Below are positions 55,655 through 64,000 of a DNA stretch of 64,000 bases, one piece after another. Numbering within the stretch: position 1 is the first letter of the stretch; the number at the start of each line of letters is the position of its first letter. The notes below the pieces were generated by a model. The model saw only the letters and a program-made list of their open reading frames with translations, had not been told where the DNA came from and searched no databases. The position numbers and the translations under genes were made by a program. The DNA is from Legionella steigerwaltii (GTDB lineage Bacteria; Pseudomonadota; Gammaproteobacteria; Legionellales; Legionellaceae), in the NCBI RefSeq assembly GCF_001468065.1, contig NZ_LNYZ01000013.1:301108-365107 (forward strand). The letters run 5' to 3'.

Positions 55655-55971
55655 TTTATACTACCTCTGAAACTACGTTTGCGTGTTAGAGCTCCTAGTT
55701 GATCAAACCAGGCAAGTTGAATCAGAACGTGTTGATTTTTATGTTGTATTTCCAAATGATAAGGTGTAGGGGTGGTCGGTAATTTAGGAACTTGAGCCAC
55801 CAAAGATTCTTCAACTTGATCAAGAAATTGAGAGGCTTGCATGCGGAAGATCAACTGACTTAATAGTTGTTTGCTCTGCCCTTGCTGCTGGAACAAAGTT
55901 AAAGCCATAGTGGTTACGAGCAATAAAGACACCAATACTTCAGTAAGGGAAAATCCCTTTTGCCGATTCAT
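55651..55971 (-). CDS. pilV: Type IV pilus minor pilin-like protein PilV
   Basis: 106 residues from the ATG at 55971, with GGAA upstream; a longer frame to 56004 is not needed. Prepilin leader MNRQKGFSLTEVLVSLLLVT is cleaved before Phe, leaving Glu at +5. The body is shorter than most PilV (~140-180), so part of the globular domain is missing or the family is a compact form. It starts the pilVWX operon; a FimT-like gene, often first in such operons, is absent upstream. Confidence 0.72.
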   Translation of the reverse strand: MNRQKGFSLTEVLVSLLLVTTMALTLFQQQGQSKQLLSQLIFRMQASQFLDQVEESLVAQVPKLPTTPTPYHLEIQHKNQHVLIQLAWFDQLGALTRKRSFRGSIK

Positions 55972-56187
55972 ATTCCATTTTCCTGTGGTTGGTTTGCCGT
56001 CCAAAGGTTAGCGCTGTGTCAATAAAAATGCAAGCCATTGTGCATTGGCTTTGGGCTTTAAAAAACATTTTTAATACAATTTGGGCAATATGCAATTCAT
56101 TAGGTTGTTATTAGACTTTTATGTGTTTAAAATGACGCCAGGATATATCCCTATAACTTTTCCGCAAGAACTAAAAGGAAGAAAAAG

Positions 56188-57291
56188 ATGTATGCTTATT
56201 TCGCTAAAGGCTTGACTGTAGGTCATGTATTAACCCGAGTGGTATTAAGAGAAATTACGAGTATCCCTGGAATAATTCTCGATCTTATCTTAGCTATGTT
56301 CTGGGTTCCTAATTATAGTTCTTATTGGAGAGAAGGCAGCTCATACATCGAATATGCAGATAGAACACGTCATTATGGAGTGATGCGAGGAATATTTGGC
56401 TGGGTAGGTGAAGCATTAGGATTTGTTATTGGTGCACCTATTGGAGCCATTATTGGCACTGTTTTATTTTTCCCCGATCTTTTGCTTCAGGGACTTATTT
56501 TTCTTAAAAAGAAATTAGAGAACTCTCTGGATGATTTTGCTGTATTTATTGGCAAAACAACTTTTTTTGAATCGCTTGTTTATGACAAACCAACAAGTTT
56601 TCTGCAAAAAGCTTGGAATATAGGAACTGCGACCATAGGCATGTCACTTGCTGCCATACCTTTTATCATTGCAAAAGCGCTTGAATTTTTCTTGCCTTTT
56701 TTATCCTTGTCGCAACCTATTGTTGCGCTTTGCTCTGCAATAGGTGGTCTTTCTGGCTGGGCTCTTGGGATCCTTATCTCTCCGCCCGCTTATTTTATAA
56801 GCAAATGCATCGATTTACTCGAACTAGGTCGAACCGCGATACTACACGGTGTCGCACTCGTTTATGCCAAATCAGGAGAAACTCCAGTAACAACTGAGAG
56901 CCATGACTATGATTGTTGTATCCCCGCGCAAGCAATCCACTCAGAAGAATTTTACAAACAAGTGGACTATTACAGTCACACATCATGGGCACAACTTCTT
57001 TTTGGCCCTTTAAAAGGTGAAGCTTCATCAGCCCAGAGGAAAAAAGAAGCTAATAATCAGCTTATTGATCCGTTTACTCTTGAGCCATTAGGAATTAATG
57101 GGACTCCTACCGTAATTGATCCCCATGGCCATACCTTTAATGACGATAAGGGAACTGGAAAAGGTATTCGATTCTGGGTGCAAACAAAACATGAGTGTCC
57201 TCTTGATCATCAATTCTTAAAAGAAACTGATTTGGTCCCCAACCGCGCCTTTGATGACTTAATTGCCCAAACAAACCATTCTTATGGGTAA
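56188..57291 (+). CDS. Membrane protein with C-terminal U-box domain, probable E3 ubiquitin ligase effector
   Basis: 367 residues; AAGGAAG precedes the ATG. Residues ~20-105 and ~145-225 hold hydrophobic, Gly-rich hairpins (GFVIGAPIGAIIGTVLFFPD; LCSAIGGLSGWALGILIS). Residues 292-361 match a U-box: LIDPFTLEPL, TVIDPHGHTFND, GIRFWVQ, then CPLDHQFLKETDLVPNRAFD. The order and spacing follow CHIP and plant U-boxes, including the Pro-Asn near the end. U-boxes recruit E2 enzymes, which bacteria lack, so the protein probably acts inside a eukaryotic host, like LubX. Membrane insertion plus a cytosolic U-box suggests ligase activity on a host organelle. It is placed alone between pilus genes and hisC. 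Confidence 0.76.
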   Translation: MYAYFAKGLTVGHVLTRVVLREITSIPGIILDLILAMFWVPNYSSYWREGSSYIEYADRTRHYGVMRGIFGWVGEALGFVIGAPIGAIIGTVLFFPDLLLQGLIFLKKKLENSLDDFAVFIGKTTFFESLVYDKPTSFLQKAWNIGTATIGMSLAAIPFIIAKALEFFLPFLSLSQPIVALCSAIGGLSGWALGILISPPAYFISKCIDLLELGRTAILHGVALVYAKSGETPVTTESHDYDCCIPAQAIHSEEFYKQVDYYSHTSWAQLLFGPLKGEASSAQRKKEANNQLIDPFTLEPLGINGTPTVIDPHGHTFNDDKGTGKGIRFWVQTKHECPLDHQFLKETDLVPNRAFDDLIAQTNHSYG

Positions 57292-57298
57292 TCTCAAT

Positions 57299-57322
57299 AC
57301 CGGGGTTTCTTCAATCCCCGGT
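57299..57322 (+). terminator. Hairpin after the U-box gene
   Basis: ACCGGGG and CCCCGGT pair across a ten-base loop, seven bases after the stop codon. No T tract follows, so it is a possible terminator. Confidence 0.5.
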
Positions 57323-57412
57323 CAAACTAAAATAACTCCTTTGCTTCAATGAGCTCGTGACAGAAGGCTAAAGCTTGGATAATATGAAGAAAATTTTTAA
57401 TAGGGAAAATTT

Positions 57413-58528
57413 ATGGCAGTTAACTTTCAACAATTACCTCATCCAGGCATACACTCTTTAATCCCCTATAAACCAGGTAAAGCTATCGAAGAATTAGCAC
57501 GTGAAAAAGGGATTAACGACAGTGACATTATTAAAATGGCTAGTAATGAAAATCCACTGGGTTGCAGTCCTTTAGCTCTAGCCGCATTTCAAAAAATGTC
57601 CCCTCACCTCTTAGCAACTTATCCGTCACCAATCAATCATCCTTTAATGCCTAAATTGGCGCACAAACTTAATATCAATACTGACCAGCTTTTTGTAAGT
57701 AATGGTTCGGATTACATATACACTATTCTACTCAACTGTTTCGCATTGCATCATGACAAACACATTATCACGCATGATTATGCATTTAGCACTTATGCGA
57801 TTCAAGCACAAACGTTGAACATTCCAGTTCGTTCCGTTGCGGTTAATGCGGACTTGCAAGTTAATATAGATAATTTGATCAAAGCATGCAATTCAAAAAC
57901 GGCAATCATTTTTCTTGCCAATCCCAATAATCCTACGGGTATCTTGATCAATCAAAATGAAATAAAACGCTTGTTAGAAAATATTCCTGAGAGTACTCTT
58001 TTAGTCATTGATGAAGCATATTATGAATACGCTGCATCTCAACTAAATTGCAACAGTATCGATTGGCTGGCTCAACACCCTAATTTAGTGATTACACGAA
58101 CCTTTTCTAAAATATATGGATTAGCAGGCGTTCGTTTAGGTTATGCCATAGCGCATCCTTCAATAATTGAACTCATGTACCGTATACAGCTGCCATTTAC
58201 CGTCAACCAGGTCGCATTGACTACAGCCCATGCTGCCCTAGATGATGAGCAGTTTATGCAATTAAGCTTGCAAACCAATGCAGAGGGAATGCTGCAAATG
58301 AAACACGGATTTGATCAATTAAATCTCAATTACTTGCCCTCTACATGCAATTTTTTGACCTTTGACTGTAAAGAAGACGGCATGTTGCTCTATAACTATC
58401 TTTTAGATAGGGGTATCATAGTGAGACCCCTGCATCCGTATAAAATGAACAATTATCTGCGCGTAACTGTTGGAACCAAGGAGCAGAACAATCGATTTCT
58501 TGATGCGTTGAATAATTACTTCAAGTAA
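57413..58528 (+). CDS. hisC: Histidinol-phosphate/aromatic aminotransferase
   Basis: 371 residues; AGGGAAA precedes the ATG. A fold type I aminotransferase with MASNENPLGCSP near the N-terminus, FLANPNNPTG, VIDEAYYEYA and the PLP lysine in TRTFSKIYGLAGVRLGYA. Length and motifs fit HisC. It stands outside a his operon and directly precedes phhB with a nine-base gap, so it may act mainly on phenylpyruvate or hydroxyphenylpyruvate, as some HisC2 enzymes do (inference). Confidence 0.88.
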   Translation: MAVNFQQLPHPGIHSLIPYKPGKAIEELAREKGINDSDIIKMASNENPLGCSPLALAAFQKMSPHLLATYPSPINHPLMPKLAHKLNINTDQLFVSNGSDYIYTILLNCFALHHDKHIITHDYAFSTYAIQAQTLNIPVRSVAVNADLQVNIDNLIKACNSKTAIIFLANPNNPTGILINQNEIKRLLENIPESTLLVIDEAYYEYAASQLNCNSIDWLAQHPNLVITRTFSKIYGLAGVRLGYAIAHPSIIELMYRIQLPFTVNQVALTTAHAALDDEQFMQLSLQTNAEGMLQMKHGFDQLNLNYLPSTCNFLTFDCKEDGMLLYNYLLDRGIIVRPLHPYKMNNYLRVTVGTKEQNNRFLDALNNYFK

Positions 58529-58537
58529 GGAAAAAAA

Positions 58538-58879
58538 ATGACTAGTGATTTAAGCAGCAAACATTGTGAATCTTGTGAAGGCATTGGCGCTGCATTAACT
58601 GCAGAGCAAATTAAAAATTTAAAGCCCCAATTAAATAAAAATTGGGAGGTCAGTGCGGATAACCGAATCATCAAACGTAGTTTATCTTTTAAAGATTTTT
58701 ATGAAACAATGGCTTTTGTCAATGCACTGGCCTGGATAGCTAATACTGAAAATCATCATCCAGATTTGGAGGTTGGTTATAATTATTGTCGCGTCAGTTT
58801 TATGACCCATGCACTTAACGGTTTGAGTCATAATGATTTCATTTGTGCAGCAAAAATGGATAAATTGTTAATCGGTTAA
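58538..58879 (+). CDS. phhB: Pterin-4a-carbinolamine dehydratase
   Basis: 113 residues, the full family length. The signature ENHHPDLEVGYNYCRVSF holds the two catalytic histidines, and GLSHNDFICAAKMD ends the fold. It recycles the pterin cofactor of phenylalanine hydroxylase. The hydroxylase gene phhA is not in the window. It is probably co-transcribed with the preceding aminotransferase, a sensible link to Phe/Tyr metabolism. A palindromic repeat lies 18 bases after the stop. Confidence 0.9.
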   Translation: MTSDLSSKHCESCEGIGAALTAEQIKNLKPQLNKNWEVSADNRIIKRSLSFKDFYETMAFVNALAWIANTENHHPDLEVGYNYCRVSFMTHALNGLSHNDFICAAKMDKLLIG

Positions 58880-58896
58880 ACGACTGTAGTTAAAAT

Positions 58897-58952
58897 GTAG
58901 CCTGGGTGCAGCGTAGCGGAACCCGGGTTTCACTTCGTTTCACCCAGGCTAC
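58897..58952. repeat. Palindromic dispersed repeat, copy 3 of 4
   Basis: Arms GTAGCCTGGGTGCAGC and the diverged reverse complement (TTCACCCAGGCTAC) lie downstream of phhB and downstream of dnaE on the other strand, in a position to affect both transcript ends. Confidence 0.9.
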
Positions 58953-59011
58953 AAGTACTACATTAAATGTAGCCTTGGTACTTTGTAGTCCGGATTAGCG
59001 CAGCGTGTCTT

Positions 59012-62000
59012 TTAATACCGCATCACAACGTGCTCTTCACCCAAAAGATTGCTTAAAAGTCCAAGTAATTCATCACTCGGAATTACCTGCCATTTTGGCG
59101 GCAAACTGAGCTGTGCACGAGCACATTCGTTGCTATAAGAAAATTGAACTGCGCAACGCCCAATATGCGCTTTTAACAATGCCTGAATGGAAGCTAAAAT
59201 TCCCTGATTTCCAGCATGCAAACGTAACTCAAGGCATCGGGCAAATTTGGTGCGTGCTGTTGGTACATCATAAAGATTATTTGCGGTCATTTTCACACCA
59301 CCATTATAATCATCATGCGCTACTTCACCTTCAATAACTAACATATCTCCGGTTGCCAAGGCAGAACCAGAGGATTCAAAAAGCTCACCAAACACAACGA
59401 CATCAAGCCGAGCCGTAGAATCATCCATGCCTAGAATCACAAGCTTCTTTCCACGCTTGGTTATAATCTTGCGGATTCCGACGATTTGCGCACAAATAAT
59501 CGCTTTTTTATGCATGGAGGGGTTTAATTGACTGATTGAAACAATAAAATCACCAAATTCACGTCGATATTGATCTGCAGGATGTCCCGTTAAATAAAAG
59601 CCCAAAACTTCTCGTTCACCTTCCAGGCGTTGTGCCTCAGACCAAGATTTACATGGAACATAATCTTGCTCATTGCTCTTGTCGTCCAATAATGAAAATA
59701 AATCAAATTGACCACTGGACTGATTTTGGTGCTCTTTTTCTGCTACTTTTAATGCTTTTTCTAAAGAAGCGGTCAATATTGCCCGTTCCACACCCCAATC
59801 ATCAAAGGCACCACTTTTAATCAGTGCTTCTAATACACGTCGATTCACTTTACGCAAATCAAGACGTTGGCAAAAACTAAATAAATCCGAATATTGTCCT
59901 CCTGCATTTCGTGCTTCGGTAATGCAATCAATCGCGGACTCCCCTACCCCTTTTATAGCTCCAAGACCATAAATAATGGTCGTATCATCAATAACTGTAA
60001 AAGGATACATTGAATGATTGATGGAGGGTGGTAAAACCTTCAATTTCATATGAGCACATTCATCGATAAAGGTAACTACCTTATCTGTATTATCCATATC
60101 TGAAGACATTACTGCAGCCATAAATGCTGCTGGATAATGTGCTTTGAGCCATGCAGTTTGGTAAGCAACCAATGCATAAGCTGCAGAATGCGACTTATTA
60201 AATCCATAGCCTGCAAATTTTTCCATCAAATCAAAAATATGGGTCGCAACCTTTTCATCAACCCCTCTAGCAGTCGCTCCCTCGGTAAAAATCTCCCGCT
60301 GCTTCGCCATTTCCTCAGGCTTTTTCTTTCCCATAGCGCGTCGTAATAAATCCGCAGCGCCAAGCGTATAGTTCGCTAATACCTGCGCAATTTGCATGAC
60401 TTGCTCTTGGTACAAGATAACGCCATATGTTGGTTTTAAAATAGGCTCCAAATCAGGATGAGGATAATCAACCGCCGCACGCCCATGCTTTCGATCGATA
60501 AAATCATCCACCATTCCAGATTGCAAAGGGCCTGGTCTAAATAAGGCGACCAAAGCGATGATGTCTTCAAAACAATCCGGCTGCAGGCGATTAATCAATT
60601 CTTTCATTCCGCGGGATTCCAGCTGAAATACGGCAGTTGTTTTGCATGCCTTTAATAAATCAAAAGTTGCTGCATCATCTGTAGGTATTTGGCTGATATC
60701 GACTAAAGGCAATCCATCAAGAGTTTGTTTCTTATTTACGGTAGCCAAAGCCCAATCAATAATTGTCAGAGTTCTTAAGCCCAAGAAGTCAAACTTGACT
60801 AAACCCGCTGCCTCAACATCATCCTTATCAAATTGGCTAACAATTTGAGTGGATCCCTCTTCACAATAAATCGCTGTAAAATCGGTAAGCTGGGACGGTG
60901 CAATGACAACCCCTCCAGCATGTTTCCCTGCATTTCGAGTTATCCCCTCGAGTTTTAATGCCAAATCAATGAGCTCTTTCACTTCCTCTTCTTCATCATA
61001 ACGACGCTTGAGCTCTTCTTCTTGCTCCAGTGCTTTGCTTAATGTGATGCCTATCTCAAAAGGAATTAATTTTGCTAATTTATCGACAAAGCCATACGGA
61101 TGTCCTAAAACACGTCCCACATCACGTACTACCGCTTTTGCAGCCATAGTACCGAAGGTAATAATTTGTGAAACGCTTTGTCTCCCGTATTTTTCTGCTA
61201 CGTAATCAATGACCCGATCGCGCCCTTCCATACAAAAATCGATATCAAAATCAGGCATCGATACGCGCTCTGGATTCAAAAAGCGCTCGAAAAGCAATTC
61301 ATACTCTAAGGGATCCAAGTCGGTAATTTTTAATGCATACGCAACTAATGAACCAGCACCTGAACCTCGGCCTGGTCCAACAGGCACCCCATTTTTTTTT
61401 GCCCATTGAATGAAATCAGCTACAATGAGGAAATAGCCTGCAAAGCCCATGTTATTTATAACATCCAGCTCAACCTGCAAACGTTGGTCGTATTCTTCTC
61501 GAGATGCCTGCAGTTCTTCCGGCGATTTATTTTTAAATATTTGCTGCAAGCGCTCTTCTAAACCAACTTGCGATAAATGGGATAAATATTCCTCAACTGT
61601 AGATCCATCCGGTATAGGAAAATTGGGTAGATAATTGTTACCGAGATCCAGTTTTACGGTGCAGCGTTTACTGATTTCGAGCGTATTTTCTATCGCAGAG
61701 GGCAAATCCGAAAATAAGGCAACCATTTCATCTGCAGATCGCAAATACTGTTGTGCACTGTATTTTTGCACTCTTCTCGGATCGGCTAATGTATATCCTT
61801 CATGTATGCAAACGCGCGCTTCATGAGCTTCAAAATCATCTTGATCAAGAAAACGCACATCATTAGTCGCTACTAAAGGTAATTGCAGTTCATCAGCTAA
61901 AGCAATTAACTTTTCGTTATAGCGAGTTTCGTCAGGTCTGCCTGTACGTTGAATTTCCAAATAAAAACGATTGGGAAAAAGGGTCTGCCAATATAAAGCG

Positions 62001-62458
62001 CGACTTTTGGCTAAAGCATCGTCATTTGCCAACAAGGCTTGACCGATATCACCAAATTGTCCTCCGGATAAAGCAATAAGTCCTGCCGAGTATTCATTAA
62101 TCCATTGATTGTGGACTCTAGGTTGCCCTTGATATTGTCCTTCTTGATATGCTTTGGAAACAAGACAGGTTAAATTTTTATACCCTTCTGAATTAAGACA
62201 TAAAAGAACCAGAGAAGAGACGCGCTCAGGTTGTTCGGGATCATGACAGGGTAAATCACTGCCAATAATCGGTTTGATTCCTGCATCAACAGCACTTTTG
62301 TAATGCTTCACAGCTGCAAATAAATTGCAATAATCGGTGATTGCAACAGCACACATTCCTCGAGACGGTAAAACCTTCATTAATGGTTTTACCCTCACCA
62401 AACCATCAACTAAAGAAAATTCTGTGTGAACACGTAAATGAACAAAACGTTGTTGCAT
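59012..62458 (-). CDS. dnaE: DNA polymerase III alpha subunit
   Basis: 1148 residues, close to the E. coli DnaE length (1160). It has an N-terminal PHP domain (HLRVHTEFSLVDGL), the polymerase core with GPGRGSGAGSLVAYAL and the catalytic aspartates in PDFDIDFCMEGRDR, a further conserved palm/finger region (ALFRPGPLQSGMVDDFIDRK), helix-hairpin-helix and OB-fold domains (IVGIRKIITKRGKKLVILGM), and a C-terminal tau-binding region. It is the replicative polymerase. It stands alone between a repeat and the ABC permease gene. Confidence 0.95.
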   Translation of the reverse strand: MQQRFVHLRVHTEFSLVDGLVRVKPLMKVLPSRGMCAVAITDYCNLFAAVKHYKSAVDAGIKPIIGSDLPCHDPEQPERVSSLVLLCLNSEGYKNLTCLVSKAYQEGQYQGQPRVHNQWINEYSAGLIALSGGQFGDIGQALLANDDALAKSRALYWQTLFPNRFYLEIQRTGRPDETRYNEKLIALADELQLPLVATNDVRFLDQDDFEAHEARVCIHEGYTLADPRRVQKYSAQQYLRSADEMVALFSDLPSAIENTLEISKRCTVKLDLGNNYLPNFPIPDGSTVEEYLSHLSQVGLEERLQQIFKNKSPEELQASREEYDQRLQVELDVINNMGFAGYFLIVADFIQWAKKNGVPVGPGRGSGAGSLVAYALKITDLDPLEYELLFERFLNPERVSMPDFDIDFCMEGRDRVIDYVAEKYGRQSVSQIITFGTMAAKAVVRDVGRVLGHPYGFVDKLAKLIPFEIGITLSKALEQEEELKRRYDEEEEVKELIDLALKLEGITRNAGKHAGGVVIAPSQLTDFTAIYCEEGSTQIVSQFDKDDVEAAGLVKFDFLGLRTLTIIDWALATVNKKQTLDGLPLVDISQIPTDDAATFDLLKACKTTAVFQLESRGMKELINRLQPDCFEDIIALVALFRPGPLQSGMVDDFIDRKHGRAAVDYPHPDLEPILKPTYGVILYQEQVMQIAQVLANYTLGAADLLRRAMGKKKPEEMAKQREIFTEGATARGVDEKVATHIFDLMEKFAGYGFNKSHSAAYALVAYQTAWLKAHYPAAFMAAVMSSDMDNTDKVVTFIDECAHMKLKVLPPSINHSMYPFTVIDDTTIIYGLGAIKGVGESAIDCITEARNAGGQYSDLFSFCQRLDLRKVNRRVLEALIKSGAFDDWGVERAILTASLEKALKVAEKEHQNQSSGQFDLFSLLDDKSNEQDYVPCKSWSEAQRLEGEREVLGFYLTGHPADQYRREFGDFIVSISQLNPSMHKKAIICAQIVGIRKIITKRGKKLVILGMDDSTARLDVVVFGELFESSGSALATGDMLVIEGEVAHDDYNGGVKMTANNLYDVPTARTKFARCLELRLHAGNQGILASIQALLKAHIGRCAVQFSYSNECARAQLSLPPKWQVIPSDELLGLLSNLLGEEHVVMRY

Positions 62459-62538
62459 AAGGAACTGAACTCATTAAGCTTAATTAATGAACTTTAACCT
62501 AAATCAGAGTTTTTGCATATGTTTATGTAGGTGCTCCA

Positions 62539-63885
62539 TCAAACTTGAGACTGATGTGGATCAAAAGCATCCCTGACCGCGTCTGCAAACAGGTTGATTG
62601 CTAATACCAACAAAAACATAAAAACAAACGCAGCTAACATAGGCCACCAAATTACTGGATTACGTGCCAACTCAAGTCGTGCACTATTGATCATATTTCC
62701 CCAACTAATGGTCATAGGCGAAACCCCTACGCCCACATACGAAAGCAATGCCTCAGCCATAACCAAAAAACTGAAATCCAGAACAAGGGTTATTACCACA
62801 ATATGCATCACATTGGGTAATAAATGCTTGCGAATAATAGTGAACCAATTAGAACCCAAAGCACGTGCCGCCTGGACATAGTCTACTTCACGTAATTTCA
62901 GACTCTCAGCACGTAAAAGTCGACATAAATTGGTCCAACTCGTTACTCCAAGAATAAAGCACAATGCTAATAAGCGTGCATCCGCACTTTGAGCTAAAGT
63001 TGTAAACTGTTCAGGATGGTTGGTAATGTAAATTTGTAAGGACAAAACAGAAGCAGTAATCAATAAAACCCCTGGAATGGAACTTAAGGTAGTGTAAACA
63101 TACTGAATCAGATCGTCAGCCAAACCACCAAAATATCCAGCGACAACCCCTAAAAATAAAGCCAAAGGCAACATAAATAAAGTAGTTAAAAGACCAATGA
63201 CTAGACCAGTACGTATGCTCTTAATAGTAAAATAAAAAATATCTTGTCCAATTTGCCCTGTACCCAATACATGAAATGTTCTTGAAAGCTCATAACCAAG
63301 CACAATAAAAAAGGTAAGCAAGCTCAGAGTAATTAAGGTACTTAAGCTGGTAGGGCTTAAAGCATAAAATGGTTTCAATCGTCTGACATATCGAACGAAT
63401 ACTGAAATAATTCCTATGAAAAACGCGGCCAAAATACCGCATTTTAAAGCATCCCAAATTGAACTTTTAATGAATTCGTTTCTTTCTACTTCGTTTTTTA
63501 TTCGCTTACTGGGATAAACAAGTAATGGGAAAATTTGCTTGACTACGCCATTAACTAATATGGTTTCGCTGATAAACTGTCTTAAAGCCAAAGGAGCCGA
63601 ATAGGTTTTTTCTGTAATTTCATCGATAGGAGCCAGAATTCTATCCAACACAGTTGCGGATGTTTCTGCCTCATTATTTACTGATGTAAAATGAATTGAA
63701 TCCAGTACACCAATAGTAATAAAAAACAACAGGACAATACCCGCACTTACAGCAATTGGTCGATGCAAAATTAGGGTAAAAGAACGCCTTATATGTTGTT
63801 TGCGCAAGCCCAATAAAATAACCAGCACACTTAAGGCTAATAAAGTGAGAAAACATTTATCAGTCCATAGAAATTCAAAAGTCAT
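62539..63885 (-). CDS. ABC transporter permease (oligopeptide/dipeptide type, OppC/DppC-like)
   Basis: 448 residues from the ATG at 63885; the upstream frame runs into a palindromic repeat and is not coding. N-terminal membrane helices and a long periplasmic loop (~90-160) are followed by the permease core with the EAA loop YVQAARALGSNWFTIIRKHLLPN, the OppC/DppC pattern. The long N-terminal region is unusual against OppC (~300), and an extra ~140 residues may be a lineage extension. The binding protein, OppB-like permease and ATPases would lie to the right of the window, as this gene is read leftwards. Confidence 0.82.
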   Translation of the reverse strand: MTFEFLWTDKCFLTLLALSVLVILLGLRKQHIRRSFTLILHRPIAVSAGIVLLFFITIGVLDSIHFTSVNNEAETSATVLDRILAPIDEITEKTYSAPLALRQFISETILVNGVVKQIFPLLVYPSKRIKNEVERNEFIKSSIWDALKCGILAAFFIGIISVFVRYVRRLKPFYALSPTSLSTLITLSLLTFFIVLGYELSRTFHVLGTGQIGQDIFYFTIKSIRTGLVIGLLTTLFMLPLALFLGVVAGYFGGLADDLIQYVYTTLSSIPGVLLITASVLSLQIYITNHPEQFTTLAQSADARLLALCFILGVTSWTNLCRLLRAESLKLREVDYVQAARALGSNWFTIIRKHLLPNVMHIVVITLVLDFSFLVMAEALLSYVGVGVSPMTISWGNMINSARLELARNPVIWWPMLAAFVFMFLLVLAINLFADAVRDAFDPHQSQV

Positions 63886-63918
63886 TTTATTTTCAATTCT
63901 TCCTTTAATGTAGCCAAT

Positions 63919-63996
63919 GTAGCCTGGGTGCAGCGCAGCGGAACCCGGGGATTCAATATGATAAACCCGGGTTCCGCTGCGCTGCACCCAGGCTAC
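63919..63996. repeat. Palindromic dispersed repeat, copy 4 of 4
   Basis: Full-length copy with both GC-rich arms (GTAGCCTGGGTGCAGCGCAG and reverse complement) at the window edge, directly upstream of the permease start. Confidence 0.92.
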
Positions 63997-64000
63997 TTTA

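Noticed and set aside
1..64000. tRNA, rRNA and CRISPR arrays
   Set aside because: No cloverleaf-like sequence, ribosomal RNA stretch or regularly spaced repeat array was seen by eye; a small RNA could still be missed.

Overview
The window looks like a chromosomal stretch of a Legionella species or close relative in the gammaproteobacterial order Legionellales. The DNA is AT-rich. Ordinary housekeeping and envelope genes (dnaE, mltA, hisC, phhB, minor pilins, RND and FUSC efflux) alternate with many large proteins that read like Dot/Icm-type effectors. These carry ankyrin and leucine-rich repeats, a U-box, a PI-kinase-like catalytic core, a papain-like Cys-His-Asp arrangement and a C-terminal CaaX box. 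No tRNA, rRNA, CRISPR array or intact insertion sequence was seen. Species assignment is inference.

Layout. 0.3-7.7 kb (+): the most unusual locus, a single protein joining an indoleamine 2,3-dioxygenase (IDO)-like haem domain, the FAD/NADPH half of a cytochrome P450 reductase, a cytochrome b5 domain and a C-terminal membrane anchor. It is followed by an S-adenosylhomocysteinase-like protein that lacks the usual active-site residues, a membrane protein and a cupin protein. 7.8-16.8 kb: a lipase-like hydrolase, a multicopper oxidase operon with an outer-membrane barrel and an exported lectin-like protein, a cyclic-nucleotide-binding protein and an exported NHL-type propeller. 17.0-20.3 kb (-): a compact operon of TyrA-like dehydrogenase, arginase-like hydrolase, two SMR-type membrane proteins and a GNAT-like transferase, perhaps a small biosynthesis or export pathway. 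20.5-23.6 kb: a decayed carboxypeptidase gene, a GH99-like protein, a DsrE-like protein with atypical base composition and a small secreted protein.

23.8-34.4 kb: a 1268-residue ankyrin protein, a TolC-RND efflux pair without its adaptor, and a dCache-like class III cyclase. 34.5-45.9 kb is an effector-rich block: papain-like protein, PI-kinase-like protein, lipase-like protein, HAD protein ending in CILS, an AlkB-type hydroxylase, an unknown exported protein and an LRR protein. 46-54 kb: an exported DUF1566-like protein, an orphan HipB-like regulator, a polysaccharide deacetylase, MltA, and a FUSC plus HlyD efflux pair. 54.4-64 kb: pilV-pilW-pilX, a membrane protein with a C-terminal U-box, hisC-phhB, dnaE and an ABC permease.

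Four copies of a short palindromic repeat (43.3, 54.3, 58.9, 63.9 kb) and several other inverted repeats sit between genes. The strongest candidate for an undescribed system is the IDO-reductase-b5 fusion. In animal cells cytochrome b5 with P450 reductase is known to reduce IDO, so this gene may encode that electron chain in one self-sufficient polypeptide.
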